Assembly (NCBI RefSeq): GCF_900142765.1
Contig: NZ_FRCB01000011.1
Coordinates: forward strand, 39,424-103,423
DNA length: 64,000 nucleotides
Reading direction: 5' to 3'
Source: Roseovarius litoreus
Lineage (GTDB): Bacteria > Pseudomonadota > Alphaproteobacteria > Rhodobacterales > Rhodobacteraceae
Numbering within the stretch: position 1 is the stretch's first letter; every line of letters starts with the position of its first letter. This document shows positions 32,011 to 40,724 of this stretch, one piece after another. The notes under the pieces are model-generated. The model was not told the DNA's origin and did not search any database. It saw only the letters and a program-made list of their open reading frames with translations. The position numbers and the translations under genes are program-made.

Positions 32011-32043
32011 GAAGGTGGCAGGAAATAGGGGGTCTTTCTTCGC

Positions 32044-32637
32044 ATGTCTCGCTCAAAACGCCTCACAGATGCGGACCGCATGGAGATCGTTCGCGAAGCT
32101 GCGGAAGGCGTTTCCACTTCAGTGCTGGCGGAACGCTTTGGCGTGTCGGTGCGGGCGATCCAGTACACGCTCAAAGCCGATGCCGAGCGCCAGACGGATG
32201 CCGCGATCCCGGTCTCAGCAGTCAGTGTGAAGGTCACGGCCGCGGAGCTTGCGGCGCTCGACGAGGTGCTGGCGAAGGCCGGGATCGAGAGCCGGGCCGA
32301 AGGGCTGCGGCGGCTCATTCAGGCGGCAGGCGGGGTGTTCGTTCCGGACGCGCAGATGGCAGCAGAGATGGCGCGCTACCGCGCCTCGCTGCACGAGGTC
32401 GGGAATGGGGTCGGGCAAATCGCCAAGCAGATGACGCAGGCCAATCGGCGGGGGCAGGGGGCCGTGGGGGGCACGAGTGCCGAGTTCACCGAATTGCGCC
32501 TCGCGCAGATGCGCGGGCTGGCGCGGTTCATCCTGGATTCTGCTGACGAGATCGATCTGCTTCTGCGCTGCCGTCGGGACGCGATGCAGCTGCAGGCCAC
32601 GGCCGCGCTGAGGGAGTTTGCCCATGCGGCTGAATGA
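32044..32637 (+). CDS. mobC: MobC-like relaxosome accessory protein
   Basis: A 197-residue protein. The N-terminal HTH ('DRMEIVREAAEGVSTSVLAE' then 'FGVSVRAIQYTLK') could bind oriT. The middle 'KVTAAELAALDEVLAKAGIE' and 'SRAEGLRRLIQAAGG' form a ribbon-helix-helix-like part, and 'RYRASLHEVGNGVGQIAKQM' plus 'QANRRGQG' is the MobC/TraJ hallmark. These proteins melt or bend oriT for the relaxase. Its stop overlaps the relaxase start by 14 bases, so the two are co-translated. The N-terminal HTH is an extension of the usual MobC length. Confidence 0.82.
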   Translation: MSRSKRLTDADRMEIVREAAEGVSTSVLAERFGVSVRAIQYTLKADAERQTDAAIPVSAVSVKVTAAELAALDEVLAKAGIESRAEGLRRLIQAAGGVFVPDAQMAAEMARYRASLHEVGNGVGQIAKQMTQANRRGQGAVGGTSAEFTELRLAQMRGLARFILDSADEIDLLLRCRRDAMQLQATAALREFAHAAE

Positions 32638-34975
32638 TGCCGTCCATGCCGTCACGGGCGAGGTCTTTCGGGATGGCTGGAGCCGCGTCCGGGGCTCAAT
32701 GCAGGGGCTGCACGTGGCCAAGCAGACCCAGCTTGCGCGCGCGGCAGCAGGCCACCGGCCAGCGGTCTTCAAGGCGATCAGAGGCGGGGGTACGCATACC
32801 AAATCGCAGCTCGCAAACCAGCTCGATTACCTCACCACCAAGTCCACACATATCGTGGACAGTAGCGGGTTCCTGGATGGCAAAGCGAAGCTCGAGTCGG
32901 GTGACATCAAGGACCTCACCGAGCGCTTTGCCAAGCGGTGGGATGCGGGCTTCAAGCCCAAGCTCGGACAGACCACCCATATGCTCATGTCCTTTCCAAT
33001 CGGCACGCGGGGCGAGGATGTGCGCGACATCGCGACGGCTGTGGCCGAGCGGTTCTTCCAGACTGATGAGGGGCATTTCGACTACATCATCGCGGTGCAT
33101 GAGGACCGCGATCACCCGCATGCGCATCTGGTGCTGAACCGCCGCTCGCAGGAAGGCGAGTTTTTCTTCCTCGGGCGCAACCATCGCTTCAACTATGACG
33201 ACTTCCGCCTCGCCATGGTCGAAGAGGCGGAGAAGTATGGTGTGCGCCTGGAGGCCACACGGCGGGTGGAGCGCGGCGTCGTGCATTACCCGGCCCGCAC
33301 CAGCGAGGTTTATGCCGCGAAAGACGAGGGTCGCGCGCCCCGCGAGCGTGAACGCGTGGGGGCCGACCTGACGCGGACGCTGGCGGAGATCGCTAACACC
33401 AGAACCGTCTACCATTCGCTTGCCGTGGAGGCCTCCCGAGAGACCTCCGAGGTCCGCGGGGCCCGCGAAGACATTGCCGCAGCCCTCTTCCGCGCGGGCG
33501 AGGTGCTGGCGCGCGGCGGGCAGGTGGACCGAACAGGAGATGTGTATATGGCCGAGGATCAAAGCTTCGAGGATCTGAGAAGCCTCTATGCGGAAAAGCT
33601 CGCACGGGTGCAGGGCATGATCGCCGAGAAATCTGACGCGGAACGTCCCGTGCAGGAAAAGCGCCTCATCGAGATCCAGACGCAGGTCCAGCACATGCAG
33701 CCTCTCGGTTTGCGATCATCCACGCTGTCAGAGACCCCCTCGGAGGGCGGGATCTATTCCGAAGCCAATATCGACGCCAGCCAGCGCGAGCGTTTGGCAG
33801 AACCCGATCTGAGATCGCGCATTGACGCGGCACTACGGGGCACCGGGATCAGCACATCGGAAGTGGTGGCCCGGATCGAGACGGGCGCCTCAAATGCAGC
33901 GCTCGAGCATCAATGGATCGCCAATGATCTCTCCAAGGTGGCCGAGGCGCGCGATCTGAACCTCGAGCGCCGCGCCGATCTGGAACAAGCCCGCGACATT
34001 CTCAATGACGTGCATGTGGAACTTGGCACGCTGTTGGAGCGCGAGAACGTGCTGCGCCGGGATGGCGTCATGGAAGCGGAACCGATCAGCGAGCGGTTCC
34101 ATTATCACCGGGACGCGGTCCGGGCGATGGAAGGGACAATCCGTCAGGAGATGCGCGCAGAGGGCCTGACCGCGCAGCAGATCGAGGACCGGGATTGGGA
34201 GGTTGTATCGCGAGCGGAGCGCCGGATCGAGACCGAGCAGCGCGCGTATCTCGAGGCACACCCGGAGCTGCTTCCACGCCCTGGCGATGTGATCGATCGG
34301 TCTGAGCCCTACAGGGAGACCGTCACCGATGCTGCCCGCGCCAGCGAGATCACCCGCGAGGTCGACCGGATCATGGAGGGACGCGACCTCCGCACGCCCG
34401 TTGCAGATGCTGTCGCAGATGACTTGCGCGCGCGCTATCCGGACATGCCGTCCCACCTTGCCCGCGGGCTTGGTGCGACCTACGCGGCCGTCGCCCGGAT
34501 ACGCGACACGGAGGTCATCAATCAGGTCCGCCGCGAAAACGAGTTGCGCGAGGGGCTTGGGGTTGGCACGCGCGACGACATCCTCCCAGCCCGCGATGAA
34601 ACTGCGCCGCAGTCTGACCGTGCCGACCGCCTCGCAGACGAGATTGCGCGTGTTCTGGACCATGAGCGGGCGGGGGAGTTGTCAGCGCCCTTCGAGACCG
34701 AGGCGGAGCGGGACGCCTTCCGTGGCGAGATCGAGCGGGTGCTGGACGTTCGCCAACTCGAGCGGCTCACATCCGGCGATGCTGATGCGCTGGACAAGGT
34801 TCTCGAGGACCGCCTCGACCGGCTCTATGTCGCGAAGGTCTACTTGCAATCCGATGCCGCGACGGCCAACACGGAGGCCTTGCGCCAGGTGGTCGATGAT
34901 CTTGCCGACACCGAATACGAAAAACACCGCGCGACGGACGTGGATGGCGAGGCCGAGCGGGGACAGGTCCATTGA
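32624..34975 (+). CDS. Relaxase (VirD2/MobA-type mobilisation nuclease)
   Basis: A 783-residue DNA-nicking transesterase that cuts oriT and leads the strand into the recipient. The relaxase domain lies in the first 260 residues. Motif I is the Tyr-containing 'KSQLANQLDYLTTKS', and the metal-binding motif III is 'HEDRDHPHAHLVL' (His159, His164, His166, His168). The rest is helical with several charged repeats and no helicase motif. ATG 32624 is preferred over an upstream TTG because AGGGAG lies seven bases before it. It overlaps mobC and almost overlaps the VirD4-type gene, which makes a three-gene mobilisation operon. Confidence 0.92.
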   Translation: MRLNDAVHAVTGEVFRDGWSRVRGSMQGLHVAKQTQLARAAAGHRPAVFKAIRGGGTHTKSQLANQLDYLTTKSTHIVDSSGFLDGKAKLESGDIKDLTERFAKRWDAGFKPKLGQTTHMLMSFPIGTRGEDVRDIATAVAERFFQTDEGHFDYIIAVHEDRDHPHAHLVLNRRSQEGEFFFLGRNHRFNYDDFRLAMVEEAEKYGVRLEATRRVERGVVHYPARTSEVYAAKDEGRAPRERERVGADLTRTLAEIANTRTVYHSLAVEASRETSEVRGAREDIAAALFRAGEVLARGGQVDRTGDVYMAEDQSFEDLRSLYAEKLARVQGMIAEKSDAERPVQEKRLIEIQTQVQHMQPLGLRSSTLSETPSEGGIYSEANIDASQRERLAEPDLRSRIDAALRGTGISTSEVVARIETGASNAALEHQWIANDLSKVAEARDLNLERRADLEQARDILNDVHVELGTLLERENVLRRDGVMEAEPISERFHYHRDAVRAMEGTIRQEMRAEGLTAQQIEDRDWEVVSRAERRIETEQRAYLEAHPELLPRPGDVIDRSEPYRETVTDAARASEITREVDRIMEGRDLRTPVADAVADDLRARYPDMPSHLARGLGATYAAVARIRDTEVINQVRRENELREGLGVGTRDDILPARDETAPQSDRADRLADEIARVLDHERAGELSAPFETEAERDAFRGEIERVLDVRQLERLTSGDADALDKVLEDRLDRLYVAKVYLQSDAATANTEALRQVVDDLADTEYEKHRATDVDGEAERGQVH

Positions 34976-34983
34976 GCGCCACC

Positions 34984-36990
34984 ATGGGAAAACCGCGGAT
35001 CGCAACAGGGGTCTTTTTGGTAACGCTGGTGACCGGGGCCATGGGCTATACCATCGCCTCGGCGGTGCTGACCTACCAGGATCTCGGCTTCGGGGCCGAG
35101 ATCGACTTTGCTTATATCGCGCAGAACTACACGGCGATCCTCGACCGCCGCCCCGAGGACGCGCAACTTATTCACCTGATCATCGGCAGCTTTGCCGCCG
35201 CCGGCCTGATGCTGAGCCTCGCCCTCTCGGGGTCCGCCCTCACACGCTTTGGCCAGACCCATTGGCAGAGTGCGCGCGAGATGAAGGCCAACGGCTTCTT
35301 CGGGGCGCCAGGGACTGGGTTCATCCTCGGCAAGCTGGGGCCGCCGGGCTCCCGCGCCAATTACATATGCTCGAAGGTTTTCCCGCATGCGCTGATCGTG
35401 GCGCCCACGGGCCGCGGCAAGACCACGGGCTTCGTCATTCCGAACCTGCTGACCTGGCAGGGCTCCGCCGTGACGCTCGATGTGAAGGGCGAGTGTTTCG
35501 AGGCCACGGCCCGGCACCGCGCAGCCCAAGGCGACAAGGTCTATCGCTTTGCCCCCACCGATTGGGAGGGCAAGCGCACGCATCGCTACAACCCGCTCCT
35601 GCGCATCTATCAACTGAAAGATCCCGCGCGCCAGCAGATGGAATTGCAGCTTCTTGCGACGCTCTTCCTGCAAAGCGACAACGACCGGGTGCAGGGCCTC
35701 CTCAAAGGCGGGATCGATCTCTTCGTCGCGGCAGGGCTCTTGGCGTTCCAGCGCAAGCGCCCGACCTTGGGCGAAATCTACCGCATCGCGGCCTCGGGCG
35801 GGAACAAGCAGAAGGAGTATTCCGCGCGGGGGCATGAGGTCGATAACAGGGCCGCCAAGCTGATCTTCACGCGGCTCGCCTCGACCAACAACGACACGCT
35901 GACGTCCTACGTCTCGCTCCTGATGACCTCGGGGCTCGATCAATGGCAGAACCCGGCCATCGATGAGGCGACGGCGGTGTCGGACTTTGATTTCCGCACG
36001 ATCCGCAAGAAACCCTTCTCGGTCTATCTTGTGGTCCAGCCGCTGACGGTGAAGCCGCTCGCGCCGCTGATCCGGCTGTTCTTTTCCGATCTCCTCTCCG
36101 CCATGCAGGAGAAAGACCCCGGACCTGACGAACCCTGGCCCGTGATGATCATGCTCGACGAGTTCAACCGCCTCGGCAAGATGCCCATTGTGGTCGAGAG
36201 TATCGAGACCTTGCGGACCTATCGCGGACATTTGGCCGTCGTCACCCAAACCATCCCCGCCCTCGATGAAATCTACGGCGAAAACACCCGCCGGGCGCTG
36301 CAGGGCAATGCCGGCGTGAAGCTCTACCTGACGCCTTCAGATGAAAAAACCGTCGAAGAGCTGAGCAAGGCGGTCGGCAAGACTACGAAGACCGTCATCA
36401 CGCGCTCCCAGTCTATCGGCAAGAACCCCTTTGAAGGGCGCAGCCAATCTACACGGACAGAAGAAAGCTCTTTGTTGCCAGAAGATGAAGCGCGCCGTCT
36501 GCCGCTCGATGAAATCGTCATGGTGATCGATGCGCAAATGCCGGTCCGTGCAAAGCGGATCCAGTACTTCGATGACCGGCTGTTCAAGGCGATCCACGCG
36601 GCGCAGACGGGGGAGTTGCCGTTTCCGGAGCCGGGGGGAGGGGGGTCGCAGGGCACGCTGCCGCTGAGTGTTCAGGCGATGCCTTTGTTCCCGCGTTCGC
36701 ACGGAGAAGCAGTAGATGAATCCCTATCTGAAAGCGCGGATCAGGTGCGAGGCGAGGCGCAACGGCCTCCGACGCGAGTTGACACCTCGCCAAAGAAGAC
36801 TGCAGCCGTGGTTCAGGCGGTGACCGCGGAGGAGCAGCGGCAGATGGAGATGGATTTTGTGGGGCAGATCGTGGATGCGGAAGCTGCGAGCGTTGTTGAT
36901 GAGGCGCAGATGCGCTCCGCCGTTGATGGCCTGGACGACATGGAAGAGATGCTGCGAGAGGAGGATGGTGAAAAGCTGGTTGCTCGATAG
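34984..36990 (+). CDS. virD4: VirD4/TraG-type conjugal coupling protein
   Basis: A 668-residue inner-membrane ATPase that brings the relaxosome to a type IV secretion channel. Two N-terminal membrane segments (about 5-30 and 60-85 from this start) are followed by Walker A 'APTGRGKTTG' (Lys146) and Walker B 'VMIMLDEFNRLGK' (Asp392, Glu393), with 'TQTIPALDEIYGENTRRAL' further on. The C-terminal 110 residues are acidic and probably disordered. The frame also permits a TTG start at 34972 overlapping the relaxase stop. No mating-pair formation genes are in the window, so the plasmid may be mobilisable or carry its T4SS elsewhere. Confidence 0.92.
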   Translation: MGKPRIATGVFLVTLVTGAMGYTIASAVLTYQDLGFGAEIDFAYIAQNYTAILDRRPEDAQLIHLIIGSFAAAGLMLSLALSGSALTRFGQTHWQSAREMKANGFFGAPGTGFILGKLGPPGSRANYICSKVFPHALIVAPTGRGKTTGFVIPNLLTWQGSAVTLDVKGECFEATARHRAAQGDKVYRFAPTDWEGKRTHRYNPLLRIYQLKDPARQQMELQLLATLFLQSDNDRVQGLLKGGIDLFVAAGLLAFQRKRPTLGEIYRIAASGGNKQKEYSARGHEVDNRAAKLIFTRLASTNNDTLTSYVSLLMTSGLDQWQNPAIDEATAVSDFDFRTIRKKPFSVYLVVQPLTVKPLAPLIRLFFSDLLSAMQEKDPGPDEPWPVMIMLDEFNRLGKMPIVVESIETLRTYRGHLAVVTQTIPALDEIYGENTRRALQGNAGVKLYLTPSDEKTVEELSKAVGKTTKTVITRSQSIGKNPFEGRSQSTRTEESSLLPEDEARRLPLDEIVMVIDAQMPVRAKRIQYFDDRLFKAIHAAQTGELPFPEPGGGGSQGTLPLSVQAMPLFPRSHGEAVDESLSESADQVRGEAQRPPTRVDTSPKKTAAVVQAVTAEEQRQMEMDFVGQIVDAEAASVVDEAQMRSAVDGLDDMEEMLREEDGEKLVAR

Positions 36991-37092
36991 GGTGGTAGGC
37001 ATCGCCTGTCTGTCAGGGAGGGCGGAAAGAGGTCATTCGCCGCACTCGGTCCCAATGTCCGCTTTTTGACTTTCATGCGATTGTAGAGGATC

Positions 37093-37127
37093 GAGCGCGC
37101 CCAACTTCTTCGGGAGAGGGCGCGCTC
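37093..37127. terminator. Bidirectional hairpin between virD4 and cusF
   Basis: GAGCGCGCCC (37093-37102) and GGGCGCGCTC (37118-37127) pair perfectly. It sits between the convergent coupling-protein and cusF genes. There is no clear T-run on either side. Confidence 0.55.
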
Positions 37128-37144
37128 TGCATGGCGGGCCCGGC

Positions 37145-37510
37145 TTACTCTTTCGGCGAAAGCGCGCGGATGGCGTACATGCCGTCCTCGCCCTTCTCCA
37201 ACATCATCATGACCTCGTCGCCGGCCTCGACGCCCTCAATCTCGGCGCCCTCCATCATGGGCAGGTCCATCGTCATCGCGGGCCAGCCGATCTCGGCGAT
37301 GGGACCGTGGCTGATATTGGCCATGCCGTCACCGATGCTGTTCACCGTGGCGGCGGCATGAACGCCGGCCATGCCTTCGTGCCCGTCCATGCCCTCGTGA
37401 GAGGACATATCGCCGTGCGAAGACATATCGTGGCCCATGGTGTCATCGCTGGCCGAGGCAAACACCGGAACAGCCGTGGCAATGGTCAGGGAAAGCAGGA
37501 ATTTACGCAT
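37145..37510 (-). CDS. cusF: CusF-like periplasmic Cu(I)/Ag(I) chaperone
   Basis: A 121-residue exported protein. A signal peptide (about 1-21) is followed by a His/Met-rich linker ('HDMSSHGDMSSHEGMDGHEG'), then the CusF domain. The four CusF ligands are present in 'ISHGPIAEIGWPAMTMDL': His68, Trp76, Met79 and Met81. CusF carries Cu(I) or Ag(I) to the CusCBA pump. It is the last gene of the minus-strand cus operon, 34 bases after cusA. The extra His/Met linker may act as a second low-affinity metal site. Confidence 0.9.
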   Translation of the reverse strand: MRKFLLSLTIATAVPVFASASDDTMGHDMSSHGDMSSHEGMDGHEGMAGVHAAATVNSIGDGMANISHGPIAEIGWPAMTMDLPMMEGAEIEGVEAGDEVMMMLEKGEDGMYAIRALSPKE

Positions 37511-37544
37511 GTTCAGTCTCCTTTATTGCGTAAGTTCAGACCGG

Positions 37545-40500
37545 TCATTCGCCGGGCTGGGGGGAGTGAAAGGGGCGGACGGGTTGCAGCATCTGCCGGT
37601 TGACCCGCCCGAGTGAAAATCGTTTCCAGATGACGAAGATCGAGGGGATCACGAAGAGCGTCAGGATGGTCGCCGTGGCCATCCCGCCGATCATCGGGGC
37701 CGCGATGCGCTGCATCACCTCTGACCCGGTAGCGTCGCCGTACATGATCGGGATGAGCCCGGCAAAGATCGTGGCCACGGTCATCAGCTTGGGTCGAAGC
37801 CGCAGAAGCGCCCCCTCGAAAACCGCGGTTTCGATGTCATCGCGGTTCACCTCGCGGTTCTGCTCTTTGGCGACCAACACGCGCCGGTCCCAGGCCAGGT
37901 TGAGGTAGAGCAGCATCACGATGGCTGTCTCGACCGCCACGCCCGCCAAGGCGATGAAGCCCACCAACACGGCAACCGATACGGCATACCCCAACGTGAA
38001 GATCAGCCACACGCCCCCGGCAAGCGCCACCGGTAGCGCCAGCAGGATGATCGCCACCTCGGTGACGCGGTTGAAGGCCAGAAACAGCATCAGCGTGATG
38101 ATAAGCAAGGTCGCCGGCGCCACGAGGCCCAGCCTTTCCTGCACGCGCTCAATGTACTCGTACTGGCCCGACCAGGCGATGGAATAGCCCGGCGGAAGTT
38201 CGACCGTGTCCGCCACCACCTGCCGGGCCTCGGCCAAGTAGCTGCCCAGATCGCGCCCTGCGATGTCGATGAAGACGAAGCCCGTGCGCCGGGCATTTTC
38301 CGAGCGGATCATGCCGGGGCCATCCACGAGCTTGACCTCGGCCACGGCGCCCAGCGGGATATGCGCGCCCGAGGGCGTGACCATCGGCAGATCGGCCAGC
38401 CTGTCCGAGCTGTCGCGCCAGTCGCGCGGATAGCGCAGGTTGATCGGGAAGCGCTCCAACCCCTCGACCGATTCCGCGATGGTCTGTCCGCCGATGGCGG
38501 TCTGCACCACCTGCTGGACATCCTCGATCGACAGCGCGTAGCGCGCCGCCGCGGCGCGGTTGATGTCGATCTCGATGAACCGCCCGCCCACGGGCCGCTC
38601 AGCATAGGCCGACGCCGTGCCGGGGATATCGCCCACGGCCTTCTCGACCGCCACGGCGATCTCCTCGATCACGGTCAGATCCGCGCCGGACACCTTCACA
38701 CCCACAGGGGTCTTGATGCCGGTCGCCAGCATGTCGATGCGGTTCTTGATGGGCTGGATCCACACATTCGTGACGCCGGGCACCTGCACGCGCGCATCAA
38801 GCTCGTTGCGGATGTCGTCCATCGTGACGCCCGGGCGCCAATCCTCGCGATCCTTCAACTGGATGGTTGTCTCGATCATCGTTAGCGGCGCGGGGTCCGT
38901 TGCCGTATCGGCGCGGCCCAGCTTGCCGTGCACAGTCTCGACCTCTGGCACCTGCGCGATCATGCGGTTCGTTTGCTGCAAGACCTCGCGCGCCTTGCCA
39001 ATGGACACGCCCGGGTAAAGTGACGGCATGTAAAGGAAATCGCCCTCGTTCAGTTCCGGCATGAACTCGGTGCCCAAGCGTTGCAGCGGGTGCGCCATCG
39101 AGACCACCAGCGCCGCAGCCAGCAGGACCGTAGCCCAGGGCCAGGCGACGGCGGCATCGAGGAAGGGCCGATAGATCCACTGACACAGGACATTCAGCGG
39201 ATTGCGCCGCTCGGCCACGATGCGGCCCCTTACAAAATAGCCCATCAGCACCGGCACCAGCGTGATCGACAGGATCGCTGCGGCAGCCATGGCGTAGGTC
39301 TTGGTGAAGGCCAGGGGCTTGAACAGCCGCCCCTCCTGCGCCTCCAGCACGAAGACGGGTAGAAAGCTGACCGTGATGATCGCCAGAGAGTAGAACAGCG
39401 CCGGGCCGACTTCTGCGGCGGCGTCGCGCGCGGCTTGCCATCGCTCCTCGGCGGACAGGCGTTTGCCTTCCATCTTGCGGTGCATCGCCTCGATCATCAC
39501 CACGGCGGCGTCGACCATCGCGCCGATGGCGATGGCGATGCCCCCCAGCGACATGATGTTGGCATTCACCCCCTGCAGGCGCATCACGGCAAAGGCCGCC
39601 AGCACGCCCAACGGCAGGAAAAGCACGATCACCAGCGACGAGCGCAGATGCAGCAGGAACGCGCCGCAGACCAGCACGACGACGATGAACTCCTCGGTCA
39701 GCTTTTTCTGCAGGTTGTCGATGGCCCGCTCGATCACGCCGGACCGGTCATAGGTGGTCACGATCTCCACCCCCTCGGGCAGTGAGCCGCGCAGCTCGTC
39801 AATCTTCTCCTCGACCGCGTTGATGGTGGCGAGTGCGTTCTCGCCCCAGCGCATGACGATCACGGCGCCCACCGCGTCGCCCTCGCCATTGAACTCGCCC
39901 ACGCCGCGCCGCATCTGGGGCCCGAGCCGGATTTCGGCCACATCCCCAAGGGTCAGAGCCGCACCCCGGTCGTTCACCATGAGCGGGATCTCGGCCAGAT
40001 CCTCAATACTGTCCACATAGCCCGTGGCGCGGACCATGTACTCGGCCTCGGCCATCTCGATCACGCTTCCGCCGGTTTCCCGGTTGGCCGCGCCGATGGC
40101 GACCCGAACCTTGGACAGCGGAATGTCAAAGGCGCGCAGCTTGTTGGGGTCGACGACGACCTGATACTGCTTGACCATACCGCCGATGGTTGCGACCTCG
40201 GACACGCCCTCGATGGTCTGAAGCTCGAACTTGAGGAACCAGTCCTGCAGCGTGCGCAGCTGCGACAGGTCATGCCCGCCGGTGCGGTCGATCAGCACGT
40301 ATTGATAGATCCAGCCAACGCCGGTGGCGTCCGGGCCAAGCTCCGGGTTCACGCCGGCAGGCAGGCGGGATTGCACCTGGGCCAGGTATTCCAGTACCCG
40401 CGAGCGCGCCCAGTAGAGATCGGTGCCATCCTCGAAGACAACATAGACGTAGCTGTCGCCGAAAAAGGAAAAGCCGCGCACATCGACCGCGCCGGGCACC

Positions 40501-40724
40501 GACAGCATGGCGGTGGTGATCGGATAGGTCACCTGATCCTCGACCACCTGCGGGGCCTGTCCTGCATAGGGCGTCTTGATGATGACCTGCACGTCCGACA
40601 GATCGGGGATCGCATCAACCGGCGTGGTGCGCAGCGACCAGACGCCAGCGGCCCCGAGGAAGAGCGCGAGCACAAGAACGATAAAGCGATTGGCGATGGA
40701 CCAGCGGATGATGGCGGGGATCAT
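37545..40724 (-). CDS. cusA: CusA-type heavy-metal RND efflux pump
   Basis: A 1059-residue inner-membrane Cu(I)/Ag(I) exporter. The CusA methionine triad is conserved: Met566 ('DFLYMPSL'), Met616 ('APLTMIE') and Met665 ('NRIDMLATG'). The spacing (50 and 49) is the same as in E. coli CusA. Twelve membrane segments are expected; 'GIAIAIGAMVDAAVVMIEAM' carries the proton-relay acidic residue of HME-RND pumps. It overlaps cusB by four bases (ATGA at 40721-40724). No outer-membrane factor (cusC) is visible in the window, so the channel must come from elsewhere. Confidence 0.95.
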   Translation of the reverse strand: MIPAIIRWSIANRFIVLVLALFLGAAGVWSLRTTPVDAIPDLSDVQVIIKTPYAGQAPQVVEDQVTYPITTAMLSVPGAVDVRGFSFFGDSYVYVVFEDGTDLYWARSRVLEYLAQVQSRLPAGVNPELGPDATGVGWIYQYVLIDRTGGHDLSQLRTLQDWFLKFELQTIEGVSEVATIGGMVKQYQVVVDPNKLRAFDIPLSKVRVAIGAANRETGGSVIEMAEAEYMVRATGYVDSIEDLAEIPLMVNDRGAALTLGDVAEIRLGPQMRRGVGEFNGEGDAVGAVIVMRWGENALATINAVEEKIDELRGSLPEGVEIVTTYDRSGVIERAIDNLQKKLTEEFIVVVLVCGAFLLHLRSSLVIVLFLPLGVLAAFAVMRLQGVNANIMSLGGIAIAIGAMVDAAVVMIEAMHRKMEGKRLSAEERWQAARDAAAEVGPALFYSLAIITVSFLPVFVLEAQEGRLFKPLAFTKTYAMAAAAILSITLVPVLMGYFVRGRIVAERRNPLNVLCQWIYRPFLDAAVAWPWATVLLAAALVVSMAHPLQRLGTEFMPELNEGDFLYMPSLYPGVSIGKAREVLQQTNRMIAQVPEVETVHGKLGRADTATDPAPLTMIETTIQLKDREDWRPGVTMDDIRNELDARVQVPGVTNVWIQPIKNRIDMLATGIKTPVGVKVSGADLTVIEEIAVAVEKAVGDIPGTASAYAERPVGGRFIEIDINRAAAARYALSIEDVQQVVQTAIGGQTIAESVEGLERFPINLRYPRDWRDSSDRLADLPMVTPSGAHIPLGAVAEVKLVDGPGMIRSENARRTGFVFIDIAGRDLGSYLAEARQVVADTVELPPGYSIAWSGQYEYIERVQERLGLVAPATLLIITLMLFLAFNRVTEVAIILLALPVALAGGVWLIFTLGYAVSVAVLVGFIALAGVAVETAIVMLLYLNLAWDRRVLVAKEQNREVNRDDIETAVFEGALLRLRPKLMTVATIFAGLIPIMYGDATGSEVMQRIAAPMIGGMATATILTLFVIPSIFVIWKRFSLGRVNRQMLQPVRPFHSPQPGE

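Larger units (their letters stand above)
31482..32043. other. 562-base non-coding region between the small gene and mobC
   Basis: It begins with a strong hairpin (31498-31528), continues as GC-rich DNA without a gene and ends with an AT-rich stretch enclosed by a 12-base inverted repeat (31926-32010). This is the natural place for the origin of transfer because the mobC-relaxase-coupling operon starts at 32044. Confidence 0.6.

Noticed and set aside
34329..35837. A 502-codon frame across the relaxase-VirD4 junction
   Set aside because: Overlaps two well-supported genes in another frame and has low-complexity composition.
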